Shown here one piece after another: positions 31,506 to 43,890 of a stretch of 64,000 nt of DNA. The notes beneath the pieces are model-generated. The model was not told where the DNA came from and did not search any database. It was given only the letters and a program-made list of their open reading frames with translations. Both the position numbers and the translations under genes were made by a program. Source of the stretch: Boesenbergia rotunda (lineage: Eukaryota > Streptophyta > Magnoliopsida > Zingiberales > Zingiberaceae). Positions within the stretch are counted from its first letter, which is position 1. Every line of letters begins with the position of its first letter. The stretch covers positions 341,179 to 405,178 of the forward strand of contig JAGFNQ010004746.1 in NCBI GenBank assembly GCA_024364735.1, written 5' to 3'.

Positions 31506-34500
31506 AACTTAAATGGTGGCGGCGGCAATGACAATGGCAGTGGTAGGTTACCTTTGAATCGGAGTGTGTAAAATCTGAATAAGGAGCGGGTGGTTAGCAG
31601 AATTGAAAATATTTATGCGATTGGATAGCAAAAAGAGTTTTCCTAGGAAGAATAGGCAAGGAAAATAATTCTAAGTTTTTAGAAGAGGTTAGTGTGGTTG
31701 TGGGTTATAGATATTGTATTTATCAAACCCTTAAGACATTTTTTTATAAGGGATAATCAGCTTTGTAATATAATTAGGATTATCTTACAAGATTGATTAC
31801 TTTGTTTGGTACAGTTTTAAAACTGTAATGTAATGTAATTTATATTACAAAAGCTAGTAAAAGTATTATAATCTGGATTACAATGCCAACAATATGTAAT
31901 CTGGATTATATTACAGACTCCATTACATTACAAACTGAATTATATTATCGCTAACCAAACGTAACCTAAGTTTAATGGACTTCCTAGTCAACTATTACAA
32001 AAGAAATATGATCATTATTCCTTTACTTTTTAAAATTTGTTTCCATGGTAGCATGTACAAATTAAAATTACAATTATAAAATATATCCATAGAGATAAAT
32101 AAAGTGAAGAAATAATTATACTACGATTTCGTTGAAGTCAATGTTAACAAAAGATTTAATAAATTTGAATCTTTCATTTTTATGGTATAAATTACTCAAA
32201 TTTTCTATACTAAATACCTCTCAATAAAGAAAAGAGGACCAAATGAATACTTAAGTTCATCAAATAAAATCTTTTATTGTATTTTAGAATAAAAAAAGTC
32301 AAGAGACATTCAATTGATTCATAAATTTAGATGGCATCTTTACTTATAGATATAAATGTTATTTAGGAATTAGATGATGAAGAAATATCTAACCACGATG
32401 AGTTTGATGTATTAATGGAGTTTGACACTAATGACATAAAAACTGTTGATGTCTATGATTCAACGTGTGATGACGATTAAATTATAGGATTGAAAAATAT
32501 GATGTAGTAGTTTTCAAAATTATATTTGTGTTGGATGAGGTTGAATTTCTTTTCAGATGTTTTTTTATTTGTTGTTAGCGTATTTTCATTATCATGTATG
32601 GAAACAATATTCAAGACTCAAAATATGATATTAAAATTGAACAGCATGATACACTAGCACAACTAACTTACATGTATATCTGACTAGTTCAACATATAGG
32701 ACATAACTTGTACTGATCATCTGACATAGGAATAAGATCGACATATGATGCTAAAAATAATCAGTAATAAATAAGTATTTTTATTATATTTTTAAATAAT
32801 ATTATTACTAATTCATATTCATATAGTCTTTTTGTTGTGAAATATTAAAAAAATCTTTTTTAATACGGTTTTAGTATTCATAGTTATAGAGTATCCACAT
32901 ATATCACATCCAAATTTAAAGAATATCAATGCATTTTTGAATATAAAGGGGTATGTAGACCATGATAAATTAAAGATTTCTATTATAGAGAATGTTTTAT
33001 AAGGATTTTAATATTATTGATACTGTATAATAAAAATATGTTAATTTCTCGACATTGCTATAGAAGAAATATACAGAGGCACAAGTCTGAGTTAAGGTAA
33101 CATGAAACTTGTGTGGTCAAAAATATAATACATGAAATTATTATAACTGCCATCACATGTACTGATGTACATGGAGAGTTTTGGGATGCTTGGCAGCAGA
33201 TTTTGAGTGAAGAAAAATGAAAAATGAAATCATAACAACTCAAATGATAGAAATATGATGTGGCTAGTCCAAGAATAGGAGTAACAAAACATACAGTCGA
33301 ATGATAGAAATATGATGTTGCTAGTCCAAGAATAGGAGTAACAAAACATACAATCGAATGATAGAAATATGATGTCGCTAGTCCAAGAATAAGAGTAACA
33401 AAACATACAGTCGATCACTCGGTAGATCGAGCATCCAATACAATTGGTGTATCAAATAAAATTATATAAGTATTTTTTAAAAAGAAAATTATCAATGAAT
33501 TTATTTTAATTTATAAAAAAATTATTTATGCAGAATAAACTTTACAACAACGTAACCAACATATTGCGCAATCCCCATTGACAAAAGGATGGCGATCATA
33601 AACTATAAATGTAAGTATCAAAAGTTTATTAATAACCTCTCAAATATAACAATAAATAACTTTATTTTTCATATATTAGATATTAGTAATATTTTATTTT
33701 GTATTGGATATGGCTGCTAGAGTTACAAAGGTATCTCAGTCTGTTATAGCAGGAGGGAGAGCCACATATTCCATCACCCAGCTAGGTCGCAAGAGTTAAA
33801 GGTGGAGAATGAAGAATTGAGATCTTCGGTCACAATATTAGAATAGTCGATATAAGATTTTATGTCTTGTATGATATGGCCTCAATAATATAATTAACTC
33901 CTCCTTATGATTTTTCTGACTTTTCTATACTTATTTTTGATTCAGAGACTAACCATGGGTAGAATTTAGTTTTGGATCTTATGTTGTGGGATTATTTTTC
34001 TTGTTGTGTGTTTTGTGTTATAAATATTTTTATTGAATATTTATATTTTAAAATTGATAATTTAGATGTTGTTAATAAATATAAATATTCGATCATTAAT
34101 TTTGTGACCGATATTTTAAAAGTTATCGTTAATTTGTAAACAAATATTAAATCTTCAACGTTAATATAACGACCGAATAATATTCAATTGTTAAAATTAA
34201 CAACTAACCTATTATGTTCCGTCGCTAAAGTTAGCACCTGATTTAACAACCAATCTATTAAATTTAATAATTGATTTTAGCGATCAAATTAAAACAATTA
34301 CTAAATTAGTGACCGAATATAATACAATCGGTGGCTAAACATAAAACTAAAAACTTAAAGACAACCATTTTTGTTGTTAATCGATCCCTAAATATATTTA
34401 GTGACGAAAAAAATTTCGTCACAAATTAGCGACGAAGAAAATTTCTTCGCAAATCAACGATGAAAATTATTTTCGTTGCAAATCTACTACAAAAATTATT

Positions 34501-35269
34501 TTCATCATAAATTGCCAAAATTTATCGCAAAAGTTGTGACGAACTTATTTTAATTGCAAAAATTATCAACAAACTTGACATTTTTTGGTGAGCACTATTC
34601 CGTAAATCAGTACCAATTATTTTCATTGCAAAATTGGTTGCAAACTTTATATTTTTAGACAAATATACTTTTCATTGGCATATATTTAAACCATTTTTTC
34701 CTATATTAATTTATCAAAGGGCGTATGTAAGAATTGAAAATTACAATTTCGCATACCATGGTTTGTAATTTACCAAAGGGTGCAGCACCTTAAGTAAACT
34801 TCTTATTATACCCCTCCCGCCACAAAATACCTTTTTCGATTCACATTTCGAGACATCCGAACCACTTCTACTGTAAAATAATAATTTGTGGTTCGGATGG
34901 GCAGGTAGTGAAAATTTTCTCAGCCTATATATATATTACTACCTTGCACAAGTCGAATCATCACGAGGATACGTATATATTTCGACCTTGCACAACTCAA
35001 TTCATCACCAAGGCAGGTGAGGAAGATAGGTGGTGAAGGAGAAAAAGCAAGCAACAGATTGGTAACAAATACAAATAGTAATGTACGTATGATTGCTATC
35101 TTTGATATGATATCAGACCTAGTTTTATACTTATCAACTCTTTTTATAATTTTTATGTTTGGAGGAGACTAAGGGTGATATGCATTACATAATAAGGGCT
35201 CTCTGAAATTTGTTAAACTTAAGATAAATAAATGCTTGAATTCGACCTAAGGGTGATATCTCACCATAT
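31506..35269. other. AT-rich intergenic DNA with decayed transposon pieces
   Basis: No supportable gene. A MITE-like block at about 31770-31975 has several TGTAATNNNATTACA-type inverted repeats and TTTGGTACAG / CTAACCAAACG edges. A 57-bp tandem repeat is at 33241-33411. At 33715-33845 a short frame AARVTKVSQSVIAGGRATYSITQLGRK resembles the C-terminal region of plant En/Spm (Ptta-type) transposase-related proteins. At 34060-34595 repeated GTGACGAAAAAAATTTCGTCAC-like inverted units, ending CTTGACATTTTTTGGTG, look like the subterminal part of a decayed CACTA element. Confidence 0.4.
33241..33411. repeat. 57-bp tandem repeat, three copies
   Basis: Three nearly identical 57-bp units starting (C/A)AAATGATAGAAATATGATGT or CGAATGATAGAAATATGATG, with ends at 33297, 33354 and 33411. 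The unit is a multiple of three, which makes reverse-strand frames open by chance. Confidence 0.9.
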
Positions 35270-35279
35270 GAGGCTCTAG

Positions 35280-35490
35280 GAGGGCCTGAAATTAAAGGAT
35301 TTCAGTCCCTGGGAGTGCATGATATCATTAGATTTTAAGCCCTCCAAGGGCCTTAAATATACTGATTTGAGACCCTGTGAGACCCTTAAATCAAAAGATT
35401 TCAGGCCTTCTAAAGGCCTGAAATATACCGATTTCAGGCCCTGTGAGGGCCTGAAATTAAAATATTTCAGGCCCTCAGGCCTTCCTAGGT
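35280..35490. repeat. GGGCCTGA palindrome array, left
   Basis: About six inverted units of 20-24 bases spaced 30-50 bases apart, such as TTTCAGGCCC-TGTGA-GGGCCTGAAAT (35437-35460) and CAGGCCTT-CTA-AAGGCCTG (35402-35420). The second form changes both arms together. Any frame through it (reading ...GLKSxxFRP... in either direction) is a by-product of the repeat. Confidence 0.85.
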
Positions 35491-35544
35491 CCTTGATTTT
35501 GATATTCAAAGTTTGTAAAATGTAATTATAATTTATTTTTCAGG

Positions 35545-36424
35545 AATGATAATGTTGTTGACGAAATTCTATCCGAGATATGAAATACTCTTGATGATAA
35601 TGCTGTCACGGGGAATGGATAAGAAATTACAAGGAATTTGACAATTGATCTAAATGAAGAAGCAACTAATCTAGAAGGTGAGGGTTTGAATTCTTCTACA
35701 AGAGTTGTTGAATTCTTTGAGCCAACCTAGTGTGGGGAGGAAGGAATCGAAATCCGGAATGCAGATGAATTAGAACCCATTACAAGTGTACTAGAATTCC
35801 AAGCCGATGATATGCAGATTGAGCAATATGAATTCCCCCCAGATCAGTACAGTGACTTAGAGGAGGAATTTTCATTAGCTGAAGATCCTTATATTTTAAA
35901 TTCTCGATTGCTTGCTGAGCCAATTGTAGAGGTAGAGGCAAGAGATGGACATGAATTTTTTCTGAGGCAGATATTTCCATCTAGAGAAGAATTCAAGAAT
36001 GCACTTGTCAAACATGCCATGGTTAAGCATATGAGATATAACCCAGTTGACACCCGAAAAAATAGAGTTAAAGCAGTGTGCTTCAACCAACCACGTACAT
36101 GGAGAGTAGTAGCATGGGGGGAAGTAGAGTTCACTGTTACAAAATATATAAAGGAACACCAATGTGGAACTGTTAGGGAAAGTACTGATCATCATGCATG
36201 CTCTTCATCATTTGTTGCTTCTTTTGTTGAAGAGCAATTTCTTCATAATGAATAATACAAACTAAGTATGATTATATCAGATATTAAAGCTAGATTTAGA
36301 GTGACCATATCATACAGAAAAGCATACATAGCTAGGGAGAAAGCATTGAAAAAGGTTGTTGGAGATTATGATGAGGCTTATAGAGATCTTCCACAATATC
36401 TGCGTGAGTTAAGAGCTAGAGATC
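35545..36424 (+). pseudogene. MuDR-type transposase, N-terminal part
   Basis: The frame from about 35812 has an acidic start, then the MuDR DNA-binding region FPSREEFKNALVKHAMVKHMRYNPVDTRKNRVKAVC, WRVVAWG and FTVTKYIKEHQCG, then (after a stop at 36253-36255) IKARFRVTISYRKAYIAREKALKKVVGDYDEAYRDLPQYLREL. Earlier sequence from 35545 also reads in acidic blocks but has stops. The DNA-binding Cys/His spacing is largely kept. The frame is cut at RARD, codon phase intact, by the solo LTR at 36425. Confidence 0.85.
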
Positions 36425-38028
36425 TGATAAGTGTCATTTTGTTGATTATTTAAGGATCTAGGATCTATTTTTGACTCATGTTTTACTTGCTTAATGGTGG
36501 ATTTACCCTAGGTTCTAGGATTTATATTCTTTTGGACCTAATTGCAAATTTTTATATATTTGAGTTGTTTTGTCACTAAATTTTTGATCTACTTTTGTAG
36601 GTGTGGAAGGATCAGAGACTTAGGTCATGTTGGGTCAAACTTGAGCCAGCATTGGATCCAGATCAAAGGGATCAAGTGTCAACTAATTTGGACCGTCTGA
36701 TGCAAAGATGGTTAGATCTAGACCATCTGAGAACTTCTGATCAATCCGAGCTGGGATTAAGTCTAATCGAGCGATAAGATCAAGATCATCTAGCCGTTGG
36801 ATCACGATCAGAGGGATATGGACCATCCATTCAAAGATCAGCTTGATCTGAGTCATCCGCTGCAAATTTGGAAGATCTGAGCTACCCCAAGGATGATCCT
36901 GACCCTTGATCAAGATCTGGGAAGTTCGAGTCAAATCGGACGAAGATCAACCGTTGGATGAGCGTTGGACAATCTGAGTCGTTCACTGTTGAAACTATAT
37001 TACCCGCTCCCCTGTTCAGATCTCGCGTCACGTCTTCACCAGGCAGCTGAATTTTCTTCGTTCTTCTTCACTTGTTCTTGAGTTTTCTTTACGATTTCTT
37101 CCATCCGAAGGCGTGGCCAACTCGATCACCACCATGGAACACGATCTGGATTCTTGGGAGAAGGCTTCAGTGGAGATTCAAGCTCAGATTTGCCTTGGAG
37201 CAGAGTTGAGTGAGGGTTTCAGCAACTTCTGCAATCTGATCGATTCAATCACGATCGCGTGCTGTTTTCTTCCATTGGAGCTTACTGGAGGGTCCTTTGG
37301 TATTCTTCAATCATCATCAAATCATCATCAAACCTCGGAATCGCGAGATCAAGGAGATCGGATTGGGTTTATCCAGCCGAGTGCAATCTGTGAGCAAATC
37401 TGAAGTTGAAACCATTTTTTTCATTGATTTGCAAGTTGAAGGGGTTCTTGGCTTGCCCTTGTGTGACGAACAAGGAGGTCTTGATACAAGTGAAGGATCG
37501 AGACTTAGTTTCTGGTTGAATTTCTTGTTTTCCTTAGCTGTAATTTCAGTTTCAGCAAAACAGTTTCTGTTATGTTCTTTGTATCAGCTATTTCGTTTTC
37601 ATTTCTGAATCTCTCAAGCCTTAATTAGGTTTCATTCTGCAAGTAGATTAGTTAGTGAGTTCGATCAGTGAACAATTGAATTTGAATTCAGTTTATTTCC
37701 TGTTTTTCTATTTGCATATCAAGTTGCTAATGCTTATCAGCCCTGCTTTTGCAATTCTCAGCTTAGTTCTGAATTTTTCAGTTTATGTCAAATTCAATTC
37801 AGGTTTAGTTTTAATTCCTGAGGTTGAAGACAACAGTTAGCTAGCTAAAGCATTTGATCCGAGGTTGTTTAGCATTCAGTTGCATTTCTGAATTTCATTT
37901 CAGCTGAGTTGTTGCTGTTGGTGCAGAAAGCACCCAAGTCAAACCTGTGTTTTGATAATGGCAACAGGGTTCAAAAGTTAAGTCTTACTTGTTATCTAAC
38001 ATGTCACTCTAGTGTGCAGGGTTAAAAG

Positions 38029-38345
38029 TCCTAGCGAAGGACTGCTAGACACTGGCGAAGGAATGCCAGGGTAAAAAGCCCTAGCGAAGGACTGCTAGGC
38101 ACTGGCGAAGGAATGCCAGGGTGAAAAGCCTTAGCGAAGGACTGCTAGGCGCCAGACGAAGGACAGCTTAGGACTGAAGCCCTAGCGAAGGAATGCTAGG
38201 CACCGGGCAAAGGACAGCTCGGTATCCAAGACCTGGCAAAGGACCGCCAGGCAAAAGTCCAACCAGAGGAGCGGTTGGCATCAAGTACATTCTCCCGAGA
38301 GGAGTAGGTGAGGGCGCGTTCCCCGTCGAGGGAACAGTAGGCGTC
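38029..38345. repeat. Hairpin array with constant AAGGA-type loops, 5' LTR
   Basis: Ten or more units with paired arms around a purine-rich loop: CTAGC-GAAGGACT-GCTAG, CTGGC-GAAGGAAT-GCCAG, CCTAGC-GAAGGAAT-GCTAGG, CCTGGC-AAAGGACC-GCCAGG, CCAACC-AGAGGAGC-GGTTGG and GTTCCC-CGTCGA-GGGAAC. Arms differ between units but stay paired, while the loop keeps (A/G)AAGGA in most. It lies in U3, so it would be near the 3' end of the element's RNA. Confidence 0.85.
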
Positions 38346-38515
38346 GGTTCGACCTAGGGCTCCATTTTGGAAACCCAATGTCAGAACCAAGACAGCTATG
38401 GCTGTATAAACTAATATTTTATTGTTTTATGGTGTTTTGGACTAACCCTGGATGCAGGACCAAAGGAACGAGTGTCTGCAGCTCAGAGAGCCTCAAAGGA
38501 ATGAGGCAACAGCTG

Positions 38516-38865
38516 ACCAGGGCGCCCGGAGTGTCCCGGGCGCCCTCAAGGTGAACACAAAACACATAAAACAAGAGCAGGCTTCGACAGCTCATCTTCC
38601 GGGCGCCGCCGTGCTCCCGGGCGCCCCCGCTGCTCCCGGGTGCCCCCAGCGCTCTGGGCGCCCCCTGCGCTAACTACCGAAGCAGCTCCCCTCGAAGCCA
38701 ACAGATGAAAGTTTGACCCGGTCAATACGGGCGCCCCGAGCGCTCCGGGCACCCCGGTCAAAGCTAATCCCGAATGTAAAGGGATCAGAAGCTGACCGAG
38801 CAACTTTCGGATCAACTGACACGTGGGGGGGGGGGGCGCCCCCGACGTTCCGGGCGCCCCCAGGG
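38516..38865. repeat. GGGCGCCC palindrome array, 5' LTR
   Basis: About eleven copies of (C)GGGCGCCC or one-base variants, often as facing pairs such as GGGCGCCCGGA-GTG-TCCCGGGCGCCC. The last copy ends a few bases before the TATA box. Confidence 0.9.
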
Positions 38866-38876
38866 CTATATAAAGG
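38866..38876 (+). promoter_or_regulatory. TATA box of the copia 5' LTR
   Basis: CTATATAAAGG, right after the GGGCGCCC array and about 80 bases before the conserved CTCTGCTCCGGAAAC block. The same box is at 59888-59898 in the 3' LTR. Confidence 0.75.
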
Positions 38877-38955
38877 GCCCTCGACCCCAAGGCTCAGTAC
38901 AACAATTCATTCAATGCTTCGACGCTCTTCTGCTCCCGCACTCTGCTCCGGAAAC

Positions 38956-41420
38956 TGTTGGGACCAGGTGCATGTTGACAAGGATACGGGTTCGTAAAAT
39001 TTTAAAATATTTACGTGCAGCGGAAGAATTAGCATAAATAATTTCTCAAATTATTTTTAACCACGTATCTAGCATGAGACCTTATGATGTGTGGACATGA
39101 TCATAAATTAAAATTTTGCGAAAAAGTAAACTAATTTACTAAGTACCTCGCGTAACTCGAAGTAAGGGACGAGATCCAACCGTAGCGTCCCATAGAAGCT
39201 CCGCCTCTATTTGCGTCCACGCCGAGTTCTCTTCGGGATGACTTCGCAAAGCCACAAGTTTTGTGCCGACGAGAACTACTAGATTCTCCAAAGGCACAAC
39301 TAGAAAAACAAGAGAGAAAGATGGAAACTAACCACCAAGTAACGGAATCAAAATTCCGGGAAGGAAGGAGTTGCGACCCGCTTCTTCTTCTTCTTCTTTG
39401 GCACCTTCTTGGTGGATGTAGCTCACGCCAACCCTAGAGTGCGCCGGCCCTAGGAGGAGTGTGCGCCGGCCCTAGGATGAGCAAGGGGGGCGCCGGCCCT
39501 AGGAGGAGGAGAGAAGGAGAGGGAGAGAATAATAGAGGGAGAGAGCTACTAAATCTCTTGATTACTCAATTAAGGAATTCAAGCTTAGCCTTGGTTCCTT
39601 TATATAGTAGCCTCTCCCTTGCCATGTCTCCCCTTTAACAGAATTAACGGAATAAATTTTCATAAGAAATTTATTTTATAAATTTTCTTATTAATTATTC
39701 CGTTATGCCAAGTTTTATTATAACTAATTTTATAATAAAACAAATACATCTCTCTTTTTAATTATGGAATAAATCTTCATAAAATTTATTATATAAATTT
39801 TCTCATCATGAAAACATTAATTCATAATTGATTTTATAAAATAAAAATAAATCATTTAAAGTTTATTTTAATCTCCATGAAAAGAATAAATTTATTATAT
39901 AAATTTTTCTTTATCATGGAAAAATCAATTCATAATTGATTTTATAAAATAAAATAAACCAATCCATGGTTCATTTTAATTTCCATAAAAAGAATAAATT
40001 TATTATATAAATTTTTCTTATCATGGAAAAATCAATTCATAATTGATTTTATAAAATAAAAATAAACCATTTAAAGTTTATTTTAATTTCCATGAAAATA
40101 AATTTATTTATCCATAATTTTTATAAAACAAATCACGCTAGATTTATTTTATTAATTAAACCAAATTAATTGGTTTCTCCCCCTTGTTGTGGCCGGCCAA
40201 ACCAAAGAGGGTTGGCACCCTCTTTGGCCGGCCAAACCGAGTCGATCCCATCGCGAATTAAACTCATTTAATTCGCCCAATAAGCCTTCAAAAGACTTAG
40301 CCATTTTAAGCTTCCATTGCGCCTCTGATTAATTCAAATTCGACTTATTTCTCTTGATTGGAAAATCCAATTTTCAACTCATTTTAAATCCCTCGGATTA
40401 CTCGTAGTGCGTGTGACTAAATAGGCTTTCGATTTATGTTGGCCGTCTATAATCAACCAATTATAGAACGATCATGAGTGGCACCTAGTAGTACATCATG
40501 CCCCCCAATTAATCGAAAGATCAATGGTTGACCTCAGAAGTAATTCTGAAATCCTTCAGCAGCTCTAATGAATCGTGCCTCATTCCCTTCACCATCTTAT
40601 ACCCACTTGGTTCAGGACACGGTCTATGTGTGTCAGTCCCCACTAGGCTGACTACATCACACCTAGCCCAAGTAGTGTCTTTCTCGTCCTTTGGATTTCT
40701 AATTACTCTCATGTATTTAAGAGACTCATACTCTAAACATGATATGCTCTGGCCAGAGGCTTTGAGTAACAATCCGACGATAGGTCTGGGTATACATCTC
40801 CTCGCAAGGAGTGGTGAATCCTTTGTAGGCTGTTCAAACATCTTCGGGCACTTCGGCTTATACCCAATCATCCTGGGTCCACACCTCCTTGGAGATGCTT
40901 TCTTAAGATGTTAAAGTATAAGTCTCCATGACCAAGATGACTTGAACACCGCAAGTCAAAGGAACATCGCACTTAAGCTGCAATAAGAACTTCATTGACA
41001 TATCTATATGTAGATTACCATATGAAGTTTTATGGCTAGTCACTCGAATGAACTAGTTCCCTTAACTAGCATCCATGTTTATCTCCGGACATCCCAATGT
41101 CACCAGCCAGTGAGAATCAGCTGAATAGAGAATAACCCATGCTAGTCTCAACAGAATTGATAGTGTCCGTTTTTATCAATTCATCGACTAGGGATATTTT
41201 CAATACTTCACAATTGCACATTTAGAGATAATCACTAGTTGTGATCCCATCACAAATTCTCTTATGCTGTGAATTGTATTGCGGACATTCAGTAGATGAG
41301 TTTAAGATCCCAATCAAATACACAAACATGTATACTCAAATAGTGAATTATCATTTATTAAAATAAATGTTTACAATCATAAGGCGATTGCCTTAGGACA
41401 CTTCTCTCATATCACTAACA
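38956..41420 (-). mobile_element. Solo LTR, TGTTAGTGATATGAG family, copy 2
   Basis: Plus-strand ends TGTTGGGACCAGG...ATATCACTAACA, flanked by GAAAC (38951-38955 and 41421-41425). The 3' LTR of the host element has the empty site (CTCCGGAAACTTCCC near 59975), which proves the insertion. It is 2465 bp, with the minus-strand TATA box at 39597-39607, three GCGCCGGCCCTAGG units near 39440-39505, and a GGCCGGCC hairpin near 40190-40230. Confidence 0.95.
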
Positions 41421-41760
41421 GAAACTTCCCAACTCGAGCCGACGACGTCCCTCCGCTCCGAAAAGTTAATCTACCTCGGACGTCGGTAACAAAAGAGCGA
41501 TCTTTTAATTCTGTGCTTATAACACTACTATTGTAATCCATCTTTGTAAACTGTTTGTGCGCCTCATATAGAATTGCCCAAAGTAAACGGTCAACGACCG
41601 TGGGCCTTGGAGTAGGAGTCGACCCAGGCTCCGAACCAAGTAAAAATAATTGTGTTTGCGTGTGTTGTGTTTTATTTTCCGCTGTGCAATTTCTCTATCC
41701 CTAAATCCGAACGATTTCCGATATTCACCCTCCCTCTATCGGTTCTCTCGATTCAACAAG

Positions 41761-41772
41761 TGGTATCAGAGC
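41761..41772 (+). other. Primer-binding site, initiator tRNA-Met
   Basis: TGGTATCAGAGC begins two bases after the LTR end and is the usual plant copia PBS, complementary to the 3' end of initiator tRNA-Met. Confidence 0.9.
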
Positions 41773-41994
41773 GGGAAAGTTCAAATTTGGTGCAACCACC
41801 AGTTTGAAAATTTTTCAGATTTTTTTATTTTCTTTTTCTCGTTCGAATTTCTTCTAAATTGTTTGTACGAATTTTTTTTGGTAATCGAGGTTGGTGCAAC
41901 ACCCCTCGTTATTTTATTTTCCTTATCCCGCACTACTAATCCAAGACCAAGTCTTGGGAATTTTTATTTTGTTAGTTATTTTTTTTCAGATTAA

Positions 41995-42836
41995 ATGGCC
42001 ATGCAAGAAGGATTCAGCACTGCTAGTCCTCCACTTTTCAGTGGAGAAGACTTTTCCTACTGGAAAAGTCGAATGGAGGTCCACCTGAAAACTCAGGTGG
42101 ACATGTGGATTATCATCCAGTTTGGACTAGAGATACCCAAAAATGCTGAAAGAATTCCTCAAAGCTACACAGAGTGGGACACCGCTCTGAAACGAAGAAT
42201 CGAAGCAGATGCAAAGGCGACTCAGACCCTCCAATGCGGCTTAACAAAAGAGGAGCTGAACCGGGTGGGTCCCTTCAACAGTGCCAAGGAGCTATGGGCA
42301 AAATTAATCGAGCTGCACGAAGGAACATCAGACACTCGGATCAGTAAGAGGGATCTGCTCCTGAACAAATTGTATACCATCATGATGGCCGACAACGAAA
42401 CAGCAGCCCAGCTTCACGCACGAATCCAAAAATTGATGAACAGTCTTCACGCTATAGGTCACAAGGTCGAAAACCGTGACCTAATAAGGTATGCTTTAAA
42501 TGCTTTCCCTAGAAACACCTTCTGGGCATCTATGGTAGATGCATACAAGGTTTCAAGGGATCTCTCAAAAATTAAACTAGAAGAATTATTTTCCGAATTA
42601 GAACTTCATGAACAGACTAACTGCAATATGGCTGAGAAAGGTATTGCCTTTGTTGCAGGAAAAACTGGAAGGACAACAAAGAAAAAGCCACAACCTGAAC
42701 CCGAGTCTAACTCAGACTCAGACTCAGAAGACGAAGAAGGAGATCGACCTAAGCTGGTCCGACTGGCCCGAAGCTACTATAAAGAATTGAAGAACCAAAC
42801 CAACAGAAGGAAGGCTAACCGAAGAAAGGACGAACC
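41995..42836 (+). pseudogene. copia gag, N-terminal part
   Basis: Starts MAMQEGFSTASPPLFSGEDFSYWKSRMEVHLKT, the classical start of SIRE/Maximus gag (UBN2/gag-polypeptide family). Conserved blocks follow: WDTALKRRIEADAKATQTLQCGL, AKELWAKLIELHEGTSD, RDLLLNKLYTIMMADNETAAQLHARIQKL and an acidic hinge with SDSDSEDEEGD. Gag packages the element's RNA into cytoplasmic particles. The frame is open up to the LINE insertion at 42837 (TSD GAAAGGACGAACC at 42824-42836). After that point the frame only reads into LINE sequence. Confidence 0.92.
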
Positions 42837-42839
42837 TTT

Positions 42840-43890
42840 AGCCTCTCTTAGAAGAATCTTGTTTTTTAAAAAACGCTTCAATTTGAACTTCCTTGGAATT
42901 TTGGAACCGTTCATAGCTCTGGATGTTAATATTATGTCAAGAAGATTGAGTTTTGATTCTATTATTTCAAATTGCTCAGGGAAGATCTGATTTGCTCATA
43001 ATTTTAATATAGCTTGTAAGGTATTGGTAGACCATGAACAATTCCTCCATCTTCTTTTGAAATCTGCTCTATTTCCATCTGATATATGGCTTACGGTAGT
43101 ATATGCAAAGTGTTCCAGGGTAAGCAGATATGAACTTTAGGAGAAGCAAGAAAATATCAAACCAATTGGCGAGGAGCTTTGGATGATTGGCGAGGATTTT
43201 AATGTTATTGCTAATGTGAATGAGCACTCTGCAGGGTGTATTAACAGGTCTGGAGAAACAGAAGACTTTAATAACTTTATAATGCTTACGGGGCTCCAAG
43301 ATGCTGGATTTGTAGGGGATCCTTTCACATGGACAAATAACAAAGTGTGGAAGTGATTGGATAGAATTATGCTTTCTCCATCATGGCAAGATCATGGTTA
43401 TTCAGTTAAGGTGGAACATTTAAGTAGGGCGGCTTCTGATCACTCCCCACTCTTGATTTCCTTCCCAAGTTTTGAGAAACCTTTGGCTTCCTTCAGATTT
43501 CAAAGGATGTGGACAAGGCATCAAGGTTTTTTGCAAATAGTAAGATTAAATTGGGATTTGCCTAGCTATGGATCTGGACTGCTTAAATTGCAACTCAAAT
43601 TGAAAATGCTTAAAAATCATCTGAAGTGGTGGAACAAAGAGATTTTTGGGAATATTCATGATAATATTCAAAAAGCAGAAGATCTTTTTTCAGAGGCTGA
43701 GAAGAAATTTGACTTGAATCCATCTGAAGAGAATAAGATTAACAGGAACAAATGTCAAGCTCATTTATTTAAAACTATGCAAATGGAAGAGGATTTTTGG
43801 AGGCAAAAAGCAGCAGTCAAATGGATGAAGGAAGGAGATAGAAATACAAATTTTTTTCATTCTTTGGTGCAAAAAAAGAAAGATGGCTAA
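42840..43890 (+). pseudogene. LINE ORF2, endonuclease and linker
   Basis: The apurinic-type endonuclease lacks its N-terminus. Visible are LGILEPFIALDVNIMSRRLSFDSIISNCSGKI, then a stop, GEDFNVIANVNEHS (the GDFN motif), DPFTWTNN and the C-terminal SDHSPLL motif (about 43433-43455). The linker from 43462 to 43890 is open and ends AAVKWMKEGDRNTNFFHSL, the usual lead into the reverse transcriptase. There are stops near 42988, 43137 and 43354, and a frame change near 43885. Confidence 0.85.

Larger units (their letters stand above)
37916..41758 (+). repeat. 5' LTR of the copia element, interrupted
   Basis: Starts TGTTGGTGCAG and ends ATTCAACA. Taking out the solo LTR at 38956-41420 and its TSD leaves about 1373 bp, against 1349 bp for the 3' LTR. 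Order of parts: hairpin array 38029-38345, GGGCGCCC array 38516-38865, TATA box 38866-38876, then the leader with the insertion, then CTATCGGTTCTCTCG near the end. The extra length is mainly a G run (38825-38836) and small indels in the GC-rich array. Confidence 0.92.

Noticed and set aside
35276..35525. Repeat proteins of the form GLKSxxFRP on both strands
   Set aside because: They arise from the palindromic GGGCCTGA DNA array, which makes both strands open by chance.
38452..38997. GC-rich frames on both strands of the copia LTR (also 59469-60088)
   Set aside because: They come from the GGGCGCCC array and differ between the two LTRs by frameshifts.
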